In this document: positions 59,886 through 64,000 of the stretch, piece by piece
How the letters are laid out: each line of letters starts with the position of its first letter
How positions within the stretch are numbered: position 1 is the first letter of the stretch
Program-made: the position numbers and the translations under genes
Source of the DNA: Streptomyces sp. NBC_00554
Lineage (GTDB): Bacteria > Actinomycetota > Actinomycetes > Streptomycetales > Streptomycetaceae
Assembly (NCBI RefSeq): GCF_041431135.1
Contig: NZ_CP107799.1
Location: 5,022,001-5,086,000, forward strand
Length of the DNA: 64,000 bases
Reading direction: 5' to 3'
Notes under the pieces: generated by a model
The model's input: the letters and a program-made list of their open reading frames with translations, nothing else
The model's database searches: none
Told to the model about the DNA's origin: nothing

Positions 59886-61625
59886 TCAGCCGGTGAACTT
59901 CACGTCCGTGATGGCTTGCTTGTAGCCGGCGCTGCTGTAGCCGTCGGCAGGAGCACTCGGCACATCGGTGATCCACAGCAGCACGTACCGCGTTTTCATG
60001 GACTTCGGAGCCGTCACTTTCGCGGTCGTGCCGCTCGTGGTGACGGTCCCGATCTCCGTCATTCCCTCGACGGATGTCGAGGGAGACAGTGAGTCCGTGG
60101 AGTACAAGTGGATCGTCGTGTGGTCTCCCGGATAGCGCAGCCCTATGGAGGCGGCCGAGATCTCCTGGGCCGAGCCGAGGTCGTAGACGATTCCCACGCC
60201 GGGCTTGTAGGGCGCCAATTTCGGACCCTCGTTGTACTTCTTGGTGCGCCAGAATGTCGTGCTGTCGCCGTCGTACGTCAGGCCGACATCGCCGGCCGCC
60301 TGGGCCTCGCCGCTCGCGACGTATTCCTGCGCGCCCTTGATGGTGATCGGCTCGACCGGCTTGGCCTTGTCGCTCGACTTGTCGTTGCCGTCCGTCGGCT
60401 GAGTCTGGTTCGTGTCCTCGGACTTGCCCTGGTCCATGAGCGCGTCCGCGAGCTGCCAGCTGCCGAGGCCCAGCGCGGCGATGAGCAGAGCCGACACGGC
60501 CCACTTGAGGGCCTTGCCGGTGCGGCTCTGTAGCGGGGACGGCGGGGCCGGAATGGGTTGCGTCGCGCCCGGGCGTGGTGCTTGGCGGCCGTAGGTGCCC
60601 TGCTGGTACGACGTGCGCTGGTACTCCGGCGGGGCGGTGAACGCTGGCTCCGGCGGGCGGATGCGGGGCATCTCGTTGATCGCCTTCACCAGTTCCTCCG
60701 GCGTGGTGCACGGAGTTTCGTGGCGGGAGGCGGTCGCGCCGTCGTTGGCCAGCGCGCGCATGGTGAGCTCGGACAGGCCCCGGTGAACGCCTGCCCGCAC
60801 CTGGTCGGGAGCGATGAGACCGACACCCTTGGGCAGCCCCGACAGACCGTACGCATCGGTGTCGTACGGCCAGCGCTGAGTCAGCGCGGCGTACAGGAGC
60901 GCGCCGATCGCCTCCGTGTCGGTGCGCTGCGGGGTGTCGGAGCTGATGCCGCGCAGCGCGGCATTCACCGCGAGCCCGCGGATGCGCCATTGGCCGGACG
61001 AGGTGCGCAGTACGGCGCCCGGGGTCAGCCTCAGGTGCGCCAGGCCCTCGCGGTGCGCGGCGGCCATGGCCTGGGAGACCTGGCTGACCATCTGGTACGC
61101 GTCGTGCACTTCGAGCGGGCCCGCGGCCAGGAGCGTCGTCAGCTCCGTGGCGTCCGGAAGCCACTCGTGCACCACATAGACGAGGTCGTTCTCCTCGACC
61201 GCGTCCAGGACCTGGACGAAGCGGGGATCGCCGAGCAGGGCGGAGGACCGGGCCGCCGCCAGTACTGAGCGGGCCCGCGAATGGTCGGCGGGCAGCAGAT
61301 GCACACCGACGGCACGGCGGAGTTTCTCGTCCACCGCACGCCAACTGCTGAAACCGTCCAGACGGGTGACGCACTCCTCGAGGCGATAGCGTCTGGCGAG
61401 CTTGTGACCACTGTGCAGTTCGGGCGGTGAGGCCTTTCCGGGACGCTCGGTCCCGCCGCTCCCCTGTGCCTCTTCGCTCTCCGTGTCCCGCTCCCGCTTC
61501 TGGGCCACCCCGTCGGCCGTGGACTGGTCCGCCTTGGCGGTCAGCGGCTCGTCACCGCTGTTGTCTGCCACGTCGACGGCAGCCGTGCTCCGTTCCGCCA
61601 CCGTCGTTCCCGCCTCCCCATCCAT
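59886..61625 (-). CDS. pseudokinase with outside carbohydrate-binding-like domain
   Basis: A 579-residue protein. A kinase-like domain (about 80-320) lacks the catalytic residues: HRD is replaced by HLRL (197-200) and DFG by IRGLAV (214-220), and no P-loop glycines are seen. A membrane helix (373-395) and a discoidin-like beta domain outside (about 425-579) follow. In mycobacteria such a pseudokinase and outside domain are fused to MurJ; here they form a separate gene 92 bp from murJ. A role in control of lipid II flipping is plausible. ATG at 61625; the frame is open further up into murJ but without need. Confidence 0.87.
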   Translation of the reverse strand: MDGEAGTTVAERSTAAVDVADNSGDEPLTAKADQSTADGVAQKRERDTESEEAQGSGGTERPGKASPPELHSGHKLARRYRLEECVTRLDGFSSWRAVDEKLRRAVGVHLLPADHSRARSVLAAARSSALLGDPRFVQVLDAVEENDLVYVVHEWLPDATELTTLLAAGPLEVHDAYQMVSQVSQAMAAAHREGLAHLRLTPGAVLRTSSGQWRIRGLAVNAALRGISSDTPQRTDTEAIGALLYAALTQRWPYDTDAYGLSGLPKGVGLIAPDQVRAGVHRGLSELTMRALANDGATASRHETPCTTPEELVKAINEMPRIRPPEPAFTAPPEYQRTSYQQGTYGRQAPRPGATQPIPAPPSPLQSRTGKALKWAVSALLIAALGLGSWQLADALMDQGKSEDTNQTQPTDGNDKSSDKAKPVEPITIKGAQEYVASGEAQAAGDVGLTYDGDSTTFWRTKKYNEGPKLAPYKPGVGIVYDLGSAQEISAASIGLRYPGDHTTIHLYSTDSLSPSTSVEGMTEIGTVTTSGTTAKVTAPKSMKTRYVLLWITDVPSAPADGYSSAGYKQAITDVKFTG

Positions 61626-61717
61626 TGCGTGCTCCGACGCAGAAACCAATTGTGCCCACAGTCCGCCGCTATGCACGACACGCGGCGGCGGACGATGGTT
61701 GTGCGCGTACCCCCGCC

Positions 61718-63979
61718 TCAGCGCCCCAGGCGCCCGCGGACCATTCCGACCATTGAGTTGAGTTCTTCGATGCGCATCTTCCGCGCCGCGACGTAGAAGA
61801 CGCCGAGGAGGGCGATCGATCCCGCGACGAGTGCCGCGATCGATCCGAGGACTCCGTGACCGAGCGCCCTGGTGATCGCGAACCCGACCGCGCCACCTGC
61901 CAGAGCACCCGGGATGCATGCCAGGCAGAGCCGTGCGTACGTCCGCAGGACACGGGCGCCGTCCAGGTCGCCGTCCAGCCGTCTGCGCAGCCTCTGCCAG
62001 GCGACTCCGACGCCGACCATGTACGCCAGGCCGTACGAGCCGGCCATGCCGACGACCGCCCATTGAGCGGGCAGAACCACGTAGCAGAGAGCCGAGGCGG
62101 CGGCGTTCACCGCGGCCACGATGACCGTGTTGTAGAAGGGCGTGCGGGTGTCCTCGTAGGCGTAGAAGCCGCGCAGGACCACGTACTGCACCGAGAACGG
62201 GATCAGGCCGAGGCCGAACGCCATGAGGACGTATCCCATGGACTGGGCGGCCGGGATGCTGCTGGAGCCGAAGAGCAGGGTGCACATCGGGATGCCCAGG
62301 GCGACGAACATGAAGGCGACCGGGACGATCGCGACGGCCGAGGTGCGCAGGCCCTGGGAGATGTCGTCGCGGACGGCACCGGGATCGCCGTCGTGGGCGG
62401 CTCGCGAGATCCTCGGCAGCATGGCCGCCATGACGGAGACCGTGATGATCGCCTGCGGCATGCCCCAGATCAGCTGGGCGTTGGAGTAGGCCATGATGCC
62501 CGCGCCGCTCTTGCCGGACGCCTTGCCCGCCGCGGTGGCCAGCTGGGTGACGACGAGGACGCCCGCCTGGTTGGCGAGGACGAAGAGCACGGTCCACTTG
62601 GCAAGCTGGACCGCCTTGCCGAGGCCGTGGCCCTTCCAGTCGAAGCGCGGGCGGAACCGGAAACCGGTCTCGCGCAGGTACGGGATCATCGCCAGGGCCT
62701 GCACGACCAGGCCGAGCAGGGTGCCGATGCCGAGCAGGCGGATGCCCTCCGGCGGGATGTTGCTCACCGTCATGCCGGAGTCCGCTGCGGTCCCGTACAC
62801 CCAGAGGAACATGCCGAAGGTGAAGATCATGACGATGTTGTTGAGGACCGGAGTCCACATCATCGCGCCGAACTTCCCGCGGGCGTTCAGGATCTGGCCC
62901 ATGACCACATGGACACCCATGAAGAAGATCGTGGGCAGGCAGTAGCGGGCGAAGGAGACGGCGACGTTGTTCGACTCCGGATTGCTCGCGACGGAGTTCG
63001 ACATCAGCTGGATCAGTAGCGGTGCCGCGAAGACAGCGGCAGCGACGATCACGGCGAGGGCGACCATGACGAGGGTCAGCAGGCGGTTGGCGTAGGCCTC
63101 GCCGCCGTCCTCGTCGTCCTTCATGGATCGCACCAGCTGGGGCACGAAGACCGAGTTGAGTCCTCCGCCGACGGTGAGGATGTAGATCATCGTCGGCAGG
63201 GTGTAGGCCACGGTCCAGGTGTCGCCGAGTGTCGCGGCACCGAGAGCGGCCGTGATGATCATGGTGCGTACGAAACCGGTGAGCCGGGACACCAGTGTCC
63301 CCGCCGCCATCACCGCGCTCGATTGGAGCATCCCCGAAACACGCCCTCCGGACTTCTTCGGAGCGGACGCGGCCGCGGGGGGCGGAGCCTGTGGGGCGGC
63401 CGGAGCTGGTTCGGGGGCCGGTGACGGTACGCCGGGCGGACCGGCGTAGGGACGGCCGGCGCCCTGTCCCTGGTCGCGGAAGAGGTGGGCGAAGGCGTCG
63501 GGCTCGTGGTGCTGCTCGCCGGCCTGGGTGACCAGGTCGTCGACGCCCACGAACTGGGTGGTGGACGCGTTGTCGCCGTACGGAAGGTGCCGGGTCGGGC
63601 CCGCGGGCTCCGGCGGGGGCGTCTGGGCCCAGATGCGCGGATCGGGGGCGTACTGCGGCGTGGGCGGCTGGGCGTAGAGCGGAGGCTGCGGGTGATACGT
63701 GCCGGGGGGCGGCGGAGGGTGCGCGGCGCGGTCGTAGAGCGCCTCGGTCACCGGGTCCTGGGCGGAGAGGTCCTGTGCCCGGTAGGGGTCCTGGGTGTAG
63801 GCATCCTGGAAGTACATGTCCGCGGGGGGCCCCTGCGGCAGCTGCCCGGGCTCGGGCGGCGGGCCCTCGGGATAGCCCTCGGGGTAGCCGGAGTTCCCTG
63901 TGCCCTGGTCCGGGTAGCCCTCGGGGTAGCCCGAGCTGCCCGCGCCCTGACCGCGGTCACCCTCGTACGGCGCGTTCAT
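61718..63979 (-). CDS. murJ: lipid II flippase MurJ
   Basis: A 753-residue protein. The first 220 residues are disordered, rich in Pro, Gly, Tyr and Gln with repeated GYPEGYP motifs. Then come about 14 membrane helices (about 225-740) of the MurJ/MviN family, including the segment SSAVMAAGTLVSRLTGFVRT. MurJ moves lipid II across the membrane for wall synthesis. ATG at 63979. The pseudokinase gene lies right downstream. Confidence 0.93.
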   Translation of the reverse strand: MNAPYEGDRGQGAGSSGYPEGYPDQGTGNSGYPEGYPEGPPPEPGQLPQGPPADMYFQDAYTQDPYRAQDLSAQDPVTEALYDRAAHPPPPPGTYHPQPPLYAQPPTPQYAPDPRIWAQTPPPEPAGPTRHLPYGDNASTTQFVGVDDLVTQAGEQHHEPDAFAHLFRDQGQGAGRPYAGPPGVPSPAPEPAPAAPQAPPPAAASAPKKSGGRVSGMLQSSAVMAAGTLVSRLTGFVRTMIITAALGAATLGDTWTVAYTLPTMIYILTVGGGLNSVFVPQLVRSMKDDEDGGEAYANRLLTLVMVALAVIVAAAVFAAPLLIQLMSNSVASNPESNNVAVSFARYCLPTIFFMGVHVVMGQILNARGKFGAMMWTPVLNNIVMIFTFGMFLWVYGTAADSGMTVSNIPPEGIRLLGIGTLLGLVVQALAMIPYLRETGFRFRPRFDWKGHGLGKAVQLAKWTVLFVLANQAGVLVVTQLATAAGKASGKSGAGIMAYSNAQLIWGMPQAIITVSVMAAMLPRISRAAHDGDPGAVRDDISQGLRTSAVAIVPVAFMFVALGIPMCTLLFGSSSIPAAQSMGYVLMAFGLGLIPFSVQYVVLRGFYAYEDTRTPFYNTVIVAAVNAAASALCYVVLPAQWAVVGMAGSYGLAYMVGVGVAWQRLRRRLDGDLDGARVLRTYARLCLACIPGALAGGAVGFAITRALGHGVLGSIAALVAGSIALLGVFYVAARKMRIEELNSMVGMVRGRLGR

Positions 63980-64000
63980 GGTTACCCCACCTCATCGTCC

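Overview
This window is the replication-origin region of a Streptomyces-like actinobacterium. The evidence is the very high GC content, frequent GTG starts, a dnaN-oriC-dnaA core packed with DnaA boxes (TTGTCCACA type), many parS sites (GTTTCACGTGAAAC), and the division/wall block phosphatase-rodA-pbpA-pknB, pabA, DUF881, crgA, cyclophilin, tRNA-Ala, tRNA-Ile, gyrA, gyrB, recF, dnaN, dnaA. This order is shared with Mycobacterium. Class E sortases, a WhiB protein, DUF5324 and DLW-39 proteins point to Streptomyces.

Layout. Bases 1-6319 (+): PP2C phosphatase (left end cut), RodA/FtsW, PbpA and the PASTA kinase PknB, a unit for wall growth and signalling. Bases 6320-9340: an accessory patch with a small secreted protein, a resolvase fossil, a decayed sortase 3' end and an Mrr-type nuclease with an unusual N-terminal domain. 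Bases 9374-14033 (-): three class E sortases, a glutamine amidotransferase (pabA/trpG), a 53-residue membrane protein and a DUF881 protein. Bases 14176-17400: crgA, a DnaA-box cluster, a rhomboid protease, a cyclophilin and a DUF5324 protein. Bases 17755-26580: an 8.8-kb integrated element in tRNA-Ala with 44-bp direct repeats, integrase, XRE regulator, excisionase-like protein, prim-pol, DUF3987-type protein, an HK97-type major capsid protein, a short GntR regulator, an HNH nuclease and a DUF6907 protein, but no portal, terminase, tail or conjugation gene. It looks like a capsid-encoding phage satellite and is the most interesting item here.

Bases 26793-36000 hold Streptomyces-type regulators: XRE, a Ser/Thr kinase, a surface membrane protein, DLW-39, a DUF6344-like protein, and a translationally coupled ECF sigma / unknown / WhiB / unknown cluster. 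tRNA-Ile follows. Bases 36338-49111 (-): DUF3566, gyrA, gyrB, DUF721, recF, a 6-phosphogluconate dehydrogenase, dnaN, oriC, dnaA. Bases 49508-56543 (+): rpmH, rnpA, yidD, yidC, jag, rsmG, parA, parB, a GNAT acetyltransferase. Bases 56669-63979 (-): trxA, trxB, an anti-sigma factor, sigM, a pseudokinase and murJ.

The genes cover replication start (DnaA, DnaN, oriC), supercoiling (gyrase), origin segregation (ParAB and eight parS or near-parS sites), membrane insertion (YidC/YidD), and wall synthesis with its control (PknB, PstP, RodA, PbpA, MurJ with a pseudokinase, CrgA). Domain assignments come from motif reading only; no database search was run.
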